NCBI GenBank assembly: GCA_020628865.1
Contig: JAHDEJ010000016.1
Span: forward strand, 34,903 to 98,902
Origin: Acidimicrobiales bacterium
GTDB lineage: Bacteria; Actinomycetota; Acidimicrobiia; Acidimicrobiales; SHLQ01
DNA length: 64,000 bases
Reading direction: 5' to 3'
Positions within the stretch are counted from its first letter, which is position 1. Every line of letters begins with the position of its first letter. The notes below the pieces were generated by a model. That model was given only the letters and a program-made list of their open reading frames with translations. It had not been told where the DNA came from and searched no databases. Made by a program: the position numbers and the translations under genes. Positions 34,366-43,323 of the stretch are shown one piece after another.

Positions 34366-34827
34366 TCAGCGCAGGAGGCCGACGAGCCGATCGAGGAACG
34401 GCTGTTGGCCCTTGACGAGGCGGACCCGGGCCTGATCGATGGACATCCATTCCGCTCGGTCCATCTCGGGGAAGGACTGGAGCTGACCGGATCCTCGGGG
34501 CCATTCGATCTCGAAGGTGTTGCTGACGGCCGTCTTTGCGTTGAAGTTCCCAGCGCGGGCGAATGCGTGGATGGTCTTTGCGCCCGACCGCACGTGACCG
34601 AGCGAGACGCTTTCGCCGGGCGGCGCGGGCGAGCCCATCTCTTCTTCGAATTCCCGTTCGGCCACGGCGAGGAGGTCCTCATCATCGTCGTCTCGCAGCC
34701 CTTTCGGGATCGACCAGGCGTGGGTGTCCTTCCGAGCCCAGAAGGGTCCACCCATGTGCCCGAGCAGAATGACGAGCCCGTGCGCTGCTTCGTGGTGGAG
34801 CAGCAGCCCGGAACTGACCTGCGGCAT
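34366..34827 (-). CDS. NUDIX hydrolase
   Basis: The 153-residue protein has a Nudix box GLRDDDDEDLLAVAEREF continuing into EEEMG (G-x5-E-x7-REUxEExGU), with SGLLLHHEAAHGLVILLGH before it and a WMS-Q-A-V-LVKGQ C-terminus as in NUDIX proteins active on diadenosine polyphosphates or dinucleotides. It starts 2 nt after the stop of the Gfo/Idh/MocA gene, so the pair is cotranscribed. The exact nucleotide substrate is unknown. Confidence 0.9.
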   Translation of the reverse strand: MPQVSSGLLLHHEAAHGLVILLGHMGGPFWARKDTHAWSIPKGLRDDDDEDLLAVAEREFEEEMGSPAPPGESVSLGHVRSGAKTIHAFARAGNFNAKTAVSNTFEIEWPRGSGQLQSFPEMDRAEWMSIDQARVRLVKGQQPFLDRLVGLLR

Positions 34828-34829
34828 GG

Positions 34830-35927
34830 TCAGCTGAGGTCGATCGGGCAGCCGCCGGCGTTTGCGCTGTCCACGGCCGCGTCGATGACCCGCTGCACGG
34901 CCAACCCTTCGGCAAAGTCGGGCTTGCAGTGCTCGCCGGCTGCCATGGCCGTGATCCATCCGCGGGTCATGGAGTCGGTGGTGCGGAAGACGTCGCGGTA
35001 GGTGTTGTGCACCGTGTCGCGGCGAAGGTCGCCCCAGATGTCGTCGGGGATCGGGAGCGGTTGGCGGCGGGGGTCGCCTTTGCGAAGTCCGGAGACCTCC
35101 TGGATTCGGTCCCAGTCGCAGGTCGCGTAGATCGTGCCTTCGGTGCCGTGGATTTCGAGGTGGTGGGATTGCCCGAAGCCGTCGCCTTCCCAGCAGACCG
35201 AACTCACCTGGATGAGGCTGTAGGCGCCCGACGCGTAGCGGACCGTGAGCGCCGCGCTGTCTTCGAGTGGTTCGTACGGCGTGTCGTCGGGCCGAGGGCC
35301 GCGTTCGACGAAGGTGGACGTGTGGGCCGAGATCGATGTCTCGGTGTCGCCGAGCAACCAGCGGGAGAGATGGATGAAGTGGCTTCCGATGTCGCCGATG
35401 ATGCCGGACCCGGCAATCTCCTTGTCGAAGCGCCACGAGTAGCCGGTGTCGAAACCGAAGCTCGTGTAGTAGCGGAGGTTGGCGTGGAGCGGCTGGCCGA
35501 CCCAACCCTCCTCGACGAGCTGCCGCACCCAGCGGTTCACGGGCATCCAGTGGTAGGTGAACGGGACCATCGTGATCGCGCCGGTCTTCTGGGCGATGCG
35601 ATGCATCTCTTCTGCCTCCGCGACGGACCGTCCGAGCGGCTTCTCGCAGAGCACGTTCACGCCGGCTTCGAGGGCAGCGATGGCGAGGTCGTGGTGGCTG
35701 TCGTTGGCCGTGGCGATGACGACGCCGTCGAGGTTCTCGCTGCGGAGCATCTCGTCCGGGTCGGTGTACCAGGCGGGAACGTTCCACGTGTCGGCGAACG
35801 CCTGCGCCGGTGCTTCTCGACGGCCGCACACCGCAACGAGTTCGGCGTCGGGGTGTGCAGTGACGGGTGGCGCGTAGATCGTGTCTGCCCACCAGCTGGT
35901 TCCGAATATTCCGACGCGAACTGTCAT
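34830..35927 (-). CDS. Gfo/Idh/MocA family oxidoreductase
   Basis: The 365-residue enzyme has an N-terminal Rossmann fold (VRVGIFGTSWWADTIY), the EKP motif in NVLCEKPLGRSVAEAE, and a C-terminal alpha/beta substrate domain with SGIIGDIGSHFIHLSRWLLG. Family members are NAD(P)-dependent dehydrogenases of sugars, inositols or related cyclic polyols. Substrate not assignable. The NUDIX gene follows directly. The 213 nt upstream form a divergent promoter region shared with the PilZ-like gene. Confidence 0.92.
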   Translation of the reverse strand: MTVRVGIFGTSWWADTIYAPPVTAHPDAELVAVCGRREAPAQAFADTWNVPAWYTDPDEMLRSENLDGVVIATANDSHHDLAIAALEAGVNVLCEKPLGRSVAEAEEMHRIAQKTGAITMVPFTYHWMPVNRWVRQLVEEGWVGQPLHANLRYYTSFGFDTGYSWRFDKEIAGSGIIGDIGSHFIHLSRWLLGDTETSISAHTSTFVERGPRPDDTPYEPLEDSAALTVRYASGAYSLIQVSSVCWEGDGFGQSHHLEIHGTEGTIYATCDWDRIQEVSGLRKGDPRRQPLPIPDDIWGDLRRDTVHNTYRDVFRTTDSMTRGWITAMAAGEHCKPDFAEGLAVQRVIDAAVDSANAGGCPIDLS

Positions 35928-36140
35928 GCGCCCGATCGTACGCAGCCCGGTGGATCATCTCAGGACCATCGGGAAGCAATTCGAACGGCCCACGGGATGA
36001 GGCGCCGGGCCCGTTCGCCACCGGGCACCTCAACTCACCCCGTCTTCCTGCCGAATCACTGTTCACCGGACGCCGGTCCGGTGCAGCGTGGTATCGACGA
36101 CCTTTTTCGATTCCAAGCGCGGGACCACAAGGAAAACACG

Positions 36141-36506
36141 ATGGAGCGACTGTTCAAACGCCAGAACATTCAGGTTGCCTGCGGAGTGACATACACAAAG
36201 AAGGTCCGGTTCAAGAAGCCGGAAGAGGTGAGGGTCGACGGACTCACCGAGGACCTTTCGATCGAGGGCGTTCGCCTTCGCGTCTACGAGGAACCGTCGT
36301 TGAAAGTGGGCCAGTTCGTCCGCTTCGACGTCGGCCATCCCGAAGATGCGATCGGGATTGTCCGAGGGGTCGATCCGGCTGGTGGCAACACCATGCTCCG
36401 GCTCGAGTTCGTCGATGCCAGCCAGGGTTTCCTGGCCGCGATCGTTCCGATCATCAAGACACCCGACGTGTCGGATTCTGCGGTGTCCGAATGGTCTGCG
36501 TACTGA
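36141..36506 (+). CDS. PilZ-like domain protein
   Basis: The 121-residue protein has a segment LTEDLSIEGVRLRV matching the (D/N)xSxxG part of PilZ cyclic-di-GMP receptors, with basic residues (KKVRFKKPEEVR) just before it that could serve as the RxxxR part. The C-terminal strands TMLRLEFVD fit the small beta-barrel. ATG 36141 has AAGGAAA upstream. Two GGDEF proteins elsewhere in the window make a cyclic-di-GMP receptor role plausible, but the RxxxR spacing is not canonical. Confidence 0.6.
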   Translation: MERLFKRQNIQVACGVTYTKKVRFKKPEEVRVDGLTEDLSIEGVRLRVYEEPSLKVGQFVRFDVGHPEDAIGIVRGVDPAGGNTMLRLEFVDASQGFLAAIVPIIKTPDVSDSAVSEWSAY

Positions 36507-36594
36507 CCGTCTGAGTTCGCCGCAATCCCGCCTCACCACATCGAGCTAACGTTCGGCCCAGGCAAGGGGGCCGACACAACTGAGGGGATGAGTC

Positions 36595-37827
36595 ATGCGG
36601 GCAGACGAGATGGTGTCGCTGTACTTTCGCGAGGCAGCGGCGACGATCGACCTGGACGAGCGGTACTACGAGGTTCTGGAGACCTCGTACCGAGAGATCG
36701 ATGCGCAGGTGCCCGTTCATCGTGATGACGGTTCGCTTGCCGTCTTCCGCGGCTACCGGGTGCAGCACAACGGTGCGCGCGGTCCGTACAAGGGTGGCAT
36801 TCGCTATCACCCCGAAGTCGACATCAACGAGGTGCGTGCGCTTGCCTCGCTCATGACGTGGAAGACCGCGTTGTTGGATCTGCCGTTCGGTGGGGCGAAG
36901 GGTGGCGTGACGGTCGATCCGAGCGAGCTGTCGGAGCGGGAGCTGCAGGCGTTGACCCGCCGCTTCACGTCGACGATTTCGCACATCCTCGGCCCGTTGC
37001 GGGACATTCCGGCGCCCGACATGAACACGGACGCACAGGTGATGGCGTGGATGATGGATGCGTATTCGTCCAAGTCCGGCTACTCCCCTGCCATCGTCAC
37101 GGGCAAGCCGCTTGCGTTCGGCGGTGCGCCGGGCCGTCGTGAGGCGACAGGCCGTGGGGTCATCTTCAGCTTGGACGAGGCGATGACGCGGCGCGGCTAC
37201 TCGCTCGCCGGCTCGAGGGTCGCAATCCAGGGATTCGGAAATGTGGGCACCTACGCAGCTGAGACCGCCGTCGAGTTCGGTGCGACGGTCGTGGCCATCT
37301 CCGACATTGGTGGAGCAGTGGCGCGCGAGGACGGCATCGACATCGCCCGCGCGATGGAGCATGTGGCAACCGGCCGGTCCGTCGTGGAGATGGATGACGT
37401 GGACGTGATCGATGGCGATGCCGTGCTGACCGTGCCGTGTGATGTGTTGATCCCGGCGGCGCTCGGCGAGGTGATCACCACCGCGAACCAGGGCGACATC
37501 AAGGCCGAGTGGATCGCCGAAGGGGCCAACAACCCCACAACCCCGGCCGCAGACAAGCTCCTGTACGAACGGGGCGTGCACATCGTTCCGGACGTGTTGG
37601 CGAACGGCGGTGGCGTGACCGGCTCGTACTTCGAGTGGACGCAGAACATTCAGCAGTTCACGTGGGACGAGGCGGACTTCAACGATCGCCTGTCGAAGCG
37701 GCTGCGCGAGGCGACGAACGAGACGATGAACACGGCGCAGCGGCACGACATTTCGATGCGGCGGGCGGCCTTCTGCATTGCGATCCAGCGGGTGGCGGAT
37801 GCGTCGAAGATGCGCGGTTACGCCTGA
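36595..37827 (+). CDS. glutamate dehydrogenase (Glu/Leu/Phe/Val dehydrogenase family)
   Basis: The 410-residue enzyme interconverts glutamate with 2-oxoglutarate plus ammonium. Family motifs are GPYKGGIRYHP, LPFGGAKGG with catalytic lysines, IPAPDMNTD and the Rossmann motif AIQGFGNVGTYAAE. The length fits hexameric bacterial GDH. The 88-nt upstream gap begins a separate unit. Its 3' end overlaps the convergent VOC gene by 10 nt. Leucine dehydrogenase-type specificity is less likely because of the length and motifs. Confidence 0.93.
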   Translation: MRADEMVSLYFREAAATIDLDERYYEVLETSYREIDAQVPVHRDDGSLAVFRGYRVQHNGARGPYKGGIRYHPEVDINEVRALASLMTWKTALLDLPFGGAKGGVTVDPSELSERELQALTRRFTSTISHILGPLRDIPAPDMNTDAQVMAWMMDAYSSKSGYSPAIVTGKPLAFGGAPGRREATGRGVIFSLDEAMTRRGYSLAGSRVAIQGFGNVGTYAAETAVEFGATVVAISDIGGAVAREDGIDIARAMEHVATGRSVVEMDDVDVIDGDAVLTVPCDVLIPAALGEVITTANQGDIKAEWIAEGANNPTTPAADKLLYERGVHIVPDVLANGGGVTGSYFEWTQNIQQFTWDEADFNDRLSKRLREATNETMNTAQRHDISMRRAAFCIAIQRVADASKMRGYA

Positions 37828-38252
37828 GCTTCTTCGAGCGGGCGGGATGGCACCCAGACGTAGCCGTTCGCACAGATGATGTAGGCCTCGCGCAGACCGT
37901 GCGGCTTGTCGGCCGGTTCCTGGAGCACCTCGAACCCGTGCTGGTGTGCTCGTGCGACGGCGTCGTCGGGATCGGTGTCGTACAACCGGATCTCGACGCC
38001 GGGACCGCGAGCATCGACGGCCGCCACGACCGCGCCGAGCGGGTTGTTGGCATAGGTGCCGTCGGCGTGCAGTTGGAACAGCTGGTCCCCGTACGTGATG
38101 ATCGCGAAGTCATCGGTGGGCTGGAACGCCGGCATGTCGAACAGGTCGCGGAGAAAGCGCACCTGATCCGGGACGTTCCGGACGAGCAGGTTCAGCCCGA
38201 TGCCGCGAAGCGATCGACCGAATTCGTCGGCGCCGACGTCGTCGAGGTTCAT
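37818..38252 (-). CDS. VOC (glyoxalase/bleomycin-resistance) family protein
   Basis: The 144-residue protein has the paired beta-alpha-beta-beta-beta modules of VOC proteins: GIGLNLLVRNVPDQVRFLRD then FAIITYGDQLFQLHAD, and in the second half GPGVEIRLYDTDPDDAVARA followed by REAYIICANGYVWVPS. VOC proteins are metal-dependent isomerases, dioxygenases or binding proteins. No specific reaction can be assigned. It is convergent with and slightly overlaps glutamate dehydrogenase. Confidence 0.8.
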   Translation of the reverse strand: MNLDDVGADEFGRSLRGIGLNLLVRNVPDQVRFLRDLFDMPAFQPTDDFAIITYGDQLFQLHADGTYANNPLGAVVAAVDARGPGVEIRLYDTDPDDAVARAHQHGFEVLQEPADKPHGLREAYIICANGYVWVPSRPLEEAQA

Positions 38253-38362
38253 TGTCGAACCCTACAGCGGTGACTCCAGCCACAGCCTGCGATCGCGGGT
38301 TCGCGCATCTGTGGGGCCTGGGCGGGTCGTAAGGCCCATAACCCCCTACCCCCCAGACACAC

Positions 38363-38977
38363 ATGAGGTTCACGACAATGAAGACCAACTTTCTGCGCCT
38401 TCTCGCACTGCTGATGGCTGTTGCACTCACCGCTGCGGCATGCGGCGATGACACCGAGGTCCCCGAGGCAACGGCCGACGAGGCCGCCATGGAGGACGAC
38501 GCAATGGAAGACGACGCGATGGAAGACGAGTCGCACGACGACGACGCCATGGCCGACCTTCCCGCCACCGTTGTCGACATCGCCACATCGAGCGACGACT
38601 TCAGCACGCTGGTCGCTGCGGTGACCGAGGCCGAGCTGGTGGAGACCTTGCAGGGTGAGGGTCCCTTCACCGTGTTCGCTCCGACCAACGCCGCCTTCGA
38701 GCAGGCGCTTGCCGACCTCGGCCTGACCGCCGAAGAGCTGCTCGCCAGCGAAGACCTTGCCGGCATTCTCACCTATCACGTGGTGGCCGGAAAGATCATG
38801 GCTGCTGACGCGATCGCAGCGGACGGCACCGAGGTCGCCACGGTCAACGGCGACACGATCGAGGTTTCGGTCGTCGACGGCAACGTGATGATCGACGGCG
38901 CCACGGTGACCACGGCCGATCTCGAAGCCGGCAACGGCGTCGTCCACGTGATCGACGCAGTCATCCTTCCTGGCTGA
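38363..38977 (+). CDS. fasciclin-domain lipoprotein
   Basis: The 204-residue protein has a lipobox (LTAAACGDD), a very acidic linker with tandem MEDDA-type repeats (about 42-60), and one fasciclin (FAS1) domain: GPFTVFAPTNAAFEQAL, LTYHVVAGKI and VVHVIDAVILPG. FAS1 domains mediate adhesion or matrix interaction outside the cell. An internal ATG at 38378 (MKTNFLRLL) is the more likely start for a signal peptide. A strong hairpin follows the gene. Confidence 0.92.
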   Translation: MRFTTMKTNFLRLLALLMAVALTAAACGDDTEVPEATADEAAMEDDAMEDDAMEDESHDDDAMADLPATVVDIATSSDDFSTLVAAVTEAELVETLQGEGPFTVFAPTNAAFEQALADLGLTAEELLASEDLAGILTYHVVAGKIMAADAIAADGTEVATVNGDTIEVSVVDGNVMIDGATVTTADLEAGNGVVHVIDAVILPG

Positions 38978-39006
38978 TTCTCCCCTCGGTTTCTCCAACC
39001 GAAATC

Positions 39007-39045
39007 CGAATGTGCCGGCCCGTCCCCCACGGGTCGGCACATTCG
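39007..39045 (+). terminator. long GC-rich terminator-like hairpin
   Basis: CGAATGTGCCG (39007-39017) and CGGCACATTCG (39035-39045) pair perfectly; the stem continues through a G-T pair into CCCGT / ACGGG, closing on a C5 loop, for about 17 bp. It sits 30 nt after the fasciclin stop. Only a short T run (GCGTTTG) follows, so it is a U-poor terminator or an mRNA-stabilising end. Confidence 0.75.
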
Positions 39046-39090
39046 CGTTTGGGGCACCGCATTGTCACAGGCATCGGCAAGACTGCACCC

Positions 39091-39423
39091 ATGGCATTCG
39101 GACAGTCCGCGGGGCCTCCCGCAACACACAAGCAAATGGACGAGCTCCTGGCTCTGGTGATGGAAGCCGGCTTCCAGGACTTCCGCGAAGCCCGCTACCA
39201 AATGGACTTCACGCAGCGGCAGGCGGGCGGAAAGTTCAGCCGGGACGAGGCGGACGAGTACATCGCCATGTTGCAGGAACGGTCCGAGATCGAGCGCGCG
39301 AGCATCGCGCCCGTGCAGGCTGCACCCAAGCTGTCGGCGAACGAGCGGGCCATCCGCAAGTTCTCCGACGCGGAGCTCGCTGCGGAGCTGCAGCGCCGCG
39401 GTTGGATCGTCGCCGAGCCATAG
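39091..39423 (+). CDS. conserved hypothetical protein
   Basis: A 110-residue soluble protein with a helical, charged sequence. The N-terminal half contains MDELLALVMEAGFQDFREAR and the C-terminal half ends SDAELAAELQRRGWIVAEP. No catalytic motif or membrane helix is visible; the arrangement of two small helical modules joined by an alanine-rich linker could be a scaffold or DNA-associated protein. ATG 39091 is chosen because the upstream part lies in the terminator hairpin. Convergent with the diguanylate cyclase. Confidence 0.7.
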   Translation: MAFGQSAGPPATHKQMDELLALVMEAGFQDFREARYQMDFTQRQAGGKFSRDEADEYIAMLQERSEIERASIAPVQAAPKLSANERAIRKFSDAELAAELQRRGWIVAEP

Positions 39424-39453
39424 GGCTCGCACGACGGAGTCTGGTCAGCGAAT

Positions 39454-41640
39454 TCAGCCGGCGGTGCGAACCTGGTTCCGGCCGCCGTGTTTGGCCTCGT
39501 ACAGGGCGCCGTCTGCTCGTTCGATGAGGTCGTCGAGCGGCTGGTCGGAGGTGTCGGCGACACCGACCGAGATGGTGACTCGGCCGGATGGCTGATTCTC
39601 GCCGCCGGGGATGTCCAGTGCTTCGACGGTGGCCCGGGCTCGTTCGGCGACGGTGACGGCGTCGTCGGTGGTCGTGGCCGGGAGGAGGATGCAGAACTCC
39701 TCGCCTCCGTATCGATAGACCACGTCGCCGGGGCGCACGCTGTCGGACAGTGCGTTGGCCACCTGGCGGAGGGCCTCGTCGCCGGCGGCGTGACCGTTGA
39801 CGTCGTTGAAGTTCTTGAAGTGGTCGACGTCGACCATGACGTAGGCGACCTGGTCGTCGTCGGTGAGTTCGGCCATGTCGCGGTCGAGGCGGCGGCGGTT
39901 CTTCAGGCCGGTCATGGGCTCGACGTCCACAAGCGCCGTTGCGGTGTCGTGGGCGGCCGCGGCGTTGAGCGCCGAGCCGACCAGTGGGGCGAGCATCTCG
40001 AGTGCCTCGAGTTCCTGGCGATCGAACGGCCGCGAGGGGATGCGGACGACCATGATCGAACCGGCCACGGTGCCGTCGATCACGATCGAGACGGCGGCCA
40101 TGGCGACCGGCACCTCGACGAGTACCGGTTCGTCGGTGGCGATCATGGCGACGGATCGGCCGGTTTCGACGACCCGCCGGAGCGAGCCTTCGTGTGCGAG
40201 TTCGGGCTGGAAGAAGTGATCGGGTTCGCTGCCGACGGTTTCGAGGTTCTCGCCGTTGCGCATGACGACGATGCCGCCCTCGGCATCGATGAGGCGACGT
40301 GTCTCGCCGAGCGCGATCGCGACGATCTCTGCGGAGTCGAGCGATGCGGTCATCCGTCGGCTGGCGTCGAGGAGGTCGTCGACCGACACGATCTCGTTGC
40401 CGTTGCCCGTGTCGACCGTGGATGCCGTCGACCGGCGACGGAGGAGGGCGATGAGTGCGGCTGCGGCGAGCGCGATGGCCGTGCAGATGCCGATCCAGAG
40501 ACCGGTCGTGGAACCGGTCGACTCGGCCGGTGGTTCGGCCGGCGCCGGTGCGGCGGCGACGACGGGTGCTTCGGTCGTTGCGACAACCGTGGTGGTGGTC
40601 GTCGTGGTCGTGGGCGCGGCCGTGGTGGTGCTTGCGACCACCGGCTCGGCTGGAGCCGCATACAGAACCGAGATGCCGAGGACTTCGGTGATGTCGGCCT
40701 CGAGGTCGCGGCCGGCTTCGGGTCCGGTGCCGCCGCGTACGGAGAGGTCGGCGATGGCGGAGAAGAGCTGGGCGGCCTCGAAGAGGGCGGTGTCCCCGTT
40801 GTTCAGCGAGTCGATGGCTTCCGGAGTGAGCACGTCTTCGAGCGCTCGAAGCGATGGGCTGACGGCCACGCCGGCGCCTTCGAGTTGGGCGATGTAGAGC
40901 GGCAGGTCGGCGGCGAATCGCTCGACTTCGTCCCGATAGCCCTCTTCGGTGAGTCCATCGGCCGGCACGTCCTCGCGGACCTGTCGAAGTGCGGAGGTGA
41001 GCGTCGGGTCGGGCGTGCGCTGGAACGCGCCGAGTTCCGCCAGCGCATCGACGACGAAGAGGAGGCGGTTGGCCGCGATGACGGGCACGTCTTCGGCCGG
41101 CACTTCGGTGGGCGGCAGGTCATCGGTGGTGTCGCTACGGGTGGCGACGGCGGCTGCCTGCGGAGGAGGGTCGGTGAATGCGAGGGCCTGGGGTGCAGCC
41201 GGCTCCGGTTGGAACTCGGGAAGGTCGCAGATCGGGTCTGGCACCGTGGCGCAGTACTCGGCGAAGTCGGCCGGCGGCTCACCAAGACAGGTTGGGTCGA
41301 TGTACGGGTCGCAGAACAGCGGGTCTCCCGGGCCACCGACGACGACCGCGTCGAAGAACGGGTCCTCGACGAACTCTGGTGCACAGGTCGGATCGAGATA
41401 GGGGTCGCAGAAGAACGGATCCTCGATGAACTCCGGCGCGCACGTGGGATCGAGATAGGGGTCGCAGAAGAACGGGTCCTCCGGGAACGGTTCGTCGAGC
41501 GGCGGGAGGTCGTCGAACGAATCGCAGATCTCGATGGCGGGGTCGCAGGGCACCTGTGCGGCCGCAACTGGCGTCGCCAGGGTTGCGACGAACGCGAGAG
41601 ACAGCAGCGCGGCGAGCAGGTATCGCGGGGAAGACATCAC
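39454..41640 (-). CDS. membrane diguanylate cyclase with Cys-pair repeats outside, GAF and GGDEF inside
   Basis: The 728-residue protein has a signal peptide (about 1-28), an extracytoplasmic region with five evenly spaced cysteine pairs (C32/C39, C59/C67, C78/C86, C110/C118, C130/C138), a predicted helical region, a threonine-rich linker (about 337-355), one membrane helix (379-400), a GAF domain (about 430-560) and a GGDEF domain with active site GGEEF at 645-649. The inhibitory I-site RxxD is present (R636-PG-D639), so it probably makes cyclic-di-GMP under feedback control. Residues 54-91 are two near-identical 19-residue repeats (DNA period 57 bp, 41368-41481). Confidence 0.9.
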   Translation of the reverse strand: MMSSPRYLLAALLSLAFVATLATPVAAAQVPCDPAIEICDSFDDLPPLDEPFPEDPFFCDPYLDPTCAPEFIEDPFFCDPYLDPTCAPEFVEDPFFDAVVVGGPGDPLFCDPYIDPTCLGEPPADFAEYCATVPDPICDLPEFQPEPAAPQALAFTDPPPQAAAVATRSDTTDDLPPTEVPAEDVPVIAANRLLFVVDALAELGAFQRTPDPTLTSALRQVREDVPADGLTEEGYRDEVERFAADLPLYIAQLEGAGVAVSPSLRALEDVLTPEAIDSLNNGDTALFEAAQLFSAIADLSVRGGTGPEAGRDLEADITEVLGISVLYAAPAEPVVASTTTAAPTTTTTTTTVVATTEAPVVAAAPAPAEPPAESTGSTTGLWIGICTAIALAAAALIALLRRRSTASTVDTGNGNEIVSVDDLLDASRRMTASLDSAEIVAIALGETRRLIDAEGGIVVMRNGENLETVGSEPDHFFQPELAHEGSLRRVVETGRSVAMIATDEPVLVEVPVAMAAVSIVIDGTVAGSIMVVRIPSRPFDRQELEALEMLAPLVGSALNAAAAHDTATALVDVEPMTGLKNRRRLDRDMAELTDDDQVAYVMVDVDHFKNFNDVNGHAAGDEALRQVANALSDSVRPGDVVYRYGGEEFCILLPATTTDDAVTVAERARATVEALDIPGGENQPSGRVTISVGVADTSDQPLDDLIERADGALYEAKHGGRNQVRTAG

Positions 41641-41706
41641 CCTTGTTTGATCGGTGTTCGGGCGGGTGAATTTACCCAGTCTTGTTGTGGGGTCTTCAGC
41701 GAATCT

Positions 41707-42624
41707 TCAGCTGGGAGCGGAGAGCGCGAAATCCAGCCCGGCCCGCACCGCTGCGACCTGTGCCGCGTTGCAGATTTCGGGGGTGGCGTTGGGGCTGTCC
41801 GGGTAGACCTCTGTGGTCGTCGTGAATCGGGCGCCGGTGATTCCGGCGCACAGGCCGAGTTCGACGTTGGGATAGTTGATGACCCCGGGCTGGGTCACGT
41901 CGGCGCCGATGATCTGGCCGTGCTCGTCCGCCGGAGCGATGTGGGTCACTTCGGCAACGCCGGCGATCACGGCCGCTTGGAACTCGGGTTGTGGGTTGAG
42001 CGAGTCGCCGACGGTGTAGAAGCCGTCGGGAATGAGGCCGGGTTCGGACGGCTTGCCGTCGCGTGCTGCGACCGCCGGCCGAAACTCGTCCTCGTCGCTG
42101 TCGGTCGTCTCGTGGAGGTCCATGTGCAGGAGGAACTGCACACCGAGAAGATCGAGGAGTTGCAGGAGCGCGGCGGCTTCCTCCGACGGACTGTTGGCGT
42201 GGAAGGACCGGTTCGGGTCGAGGCAGTTCGGGTTCCACCGGTTGATGACCTCGTAGCCCCATGGGCTGACGCACGGGGCGACCACGAGGTTGAGCTGTTC
42301 CCGGTACTCGCCGGCGGTGTCGGCCATGAAGGTCAGTGCGCCGTGTACGCCGCTTGTTTCGTAGCCGTGGACGCCACCGGTGATGAGCGCCCAGGGGGCG
42401 TCGACGTTGGTCGACCGTTGGGTGCAGACGTAGAGCGGGTACCGCTGTTGGTCCAGCGGGAGCGCCCCGTACTGCGCCACCTCGAACGATTCGGGCAGCG
42501 ATTCGATGCGCTGCACGACCTCCGCCTGGTAGCTCCGCTCGATGGTGCGGGTCTCGAACCACTCCCGTTTCTCCGTGTCTGTCCACGGTTCGCCGGGGGT
42601 GCCGATCGGATAGAAGCGCTCCAT
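41707..42624 (-). CDS. M14-family zinc carboxypeptidase-like protein
   Basis: The 305-residue protein has the M14 zinc site: H86 and E89 in GGVHGYETSG and H171 in LLHMDLHE, with NPNCLDPNRSF resembling the NP-G---R substrate loop and TTTEVYP near 270 for the general-base glutamate. It has no signal peptide and is probably cytoplasmic. Relatives include succinylglutamate desuccinylase-like and zinc-carboxypeptidase hydrolases; the substrate is likely a small N-acyl or peptide-like amide. It lies downstream of OsmC on the same strand. Confidence 0.85.
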   Translation of the reverse strand: MERFYPIGTPGEPWTDTEKREWFETRTIERSYQAEVVQRIESLPESFEVAQYGALPLDQQRYPLYVCTQRSTNVDAPWALITGGVHGYETSGVHGALTFMADTAGEYREQLNLVVAPCVSPWGYEVINRWNPNCLDPNRSFHANSPSEEAAALLQLLDLLGVQFLLHMDLHETTDSDEDEFRPAVAARDGKPSEPGLIPDGFYTVGDSLNPQPEFQAAVIAGVAEVTHIAPADEHGQIIGADVTQPGVINYPNVELGLCAGITGARFTTTTEVYPDSPNATPEICNAAQVAAVRAGLDFALSAPS

Positions 42625-42662
42625 CGGAGCGAAGCTACCAGCGCGGTGGTCGGTCGACGGCC

Positions 42663-43181
42663 TCAGACCAGTTCGATGGCGACCGGCACGCTGCGTCCGA
42701 GCGTGTGGCCGACCGGCGAGGTGCCGACGACCTTGTCGTGCAGCTCGGCGAGCTGGGCTTCGGTGGCGTCGCTCTTGAGGGTGACGTTGGCCCGGATGGA
42801 CTCGAAACCGGCGTTGCCTTCGGGGTTCAGGCCGAGGAAGGTGTGGAGGTCGAGGTCACCTTCGAGTTCCACTTCGAGCTGCTCGACTTCGATGCCGGCG
42901 GCCGTTGCGTTCGCGGCGTAGCCGACGACGAGGCAGTTGCCGAGGGCGCTGAGCAGCTGCTCGACCGGGTTGGGGGCCGTGTCGGTGCCGCCGAGTGCAG
43001 CCGGCTCATCGGATGCGATCGGATCGAAGTCGCGGACCGATGCGACGGAGCGGAAGCCCTCGTCCCAAGCGACCTTCGATGACCAGGTCGTCGAGGCGAC
43101 GCCGGGTTCTTCGACGATCTTGTTCGCGAGTCCGGCGACGGCTTGGATGTCGACGGCGTTGATGGTGGTCGTGGTGGTCAT
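42663..43181 (-). CDS. OsmC family protein lacking the second cysteine
   Basis: The 172-residue protein has the OsmC/Ohr fold with one conserved cysteine in LLSALGNCLVVGYAANA. In classical OsmC/Ohr proteins a second cysteine in a C(S)PV context reduces the peroxide-oxidised first cysteine; here that place reads VVGTSPVGHTL, with threonine/serine. It may therefore act by a one-cysteine mechanism or be a non-peroxidase OsmC-like protein. It is the first gene after the hairpin array at 43324-43421 and precedes the M14 gene (38-nt gap). Confidence 0.88.
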   Translation of the reverse strand: MTTTTTINAVDIQAVAGLANKIVEEPGVASTTWSSKVAWDEGFRSVASVRDFDPIASDEPAALGGTDTAPNPVEQLLSALGNCLVVGYAANATAAGIEVEQLEVELEGDLDLHTFLGLNPEGNAGFESIRANVTLKSDATEAQLAELHDKVVGTSPVGHTLGRSVPVAIELV

Positions 43182-43323
43182 GATGTCGTCTCCTCATTGG
43201 TGTGGACGAGAAGACGAACCGTAGGCACCACCCAACGGCGACCAGACAATTTCGCACGAAAGTATGGCGACTTTCTGCAACGCTCATCCGGACATTCGAT
43301 TCACCGCACGAGCCCCCAAACCG

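Noticed and set aside
39487..42921. Plus-strand open frame of 1144 codons opposite the diguanylate cyclase and M14 genes
   Set aside because: Shadow of the minus-strand genes; the minus strand carries GGEEF, GAF and zinc-site motifs, while this frame has none.
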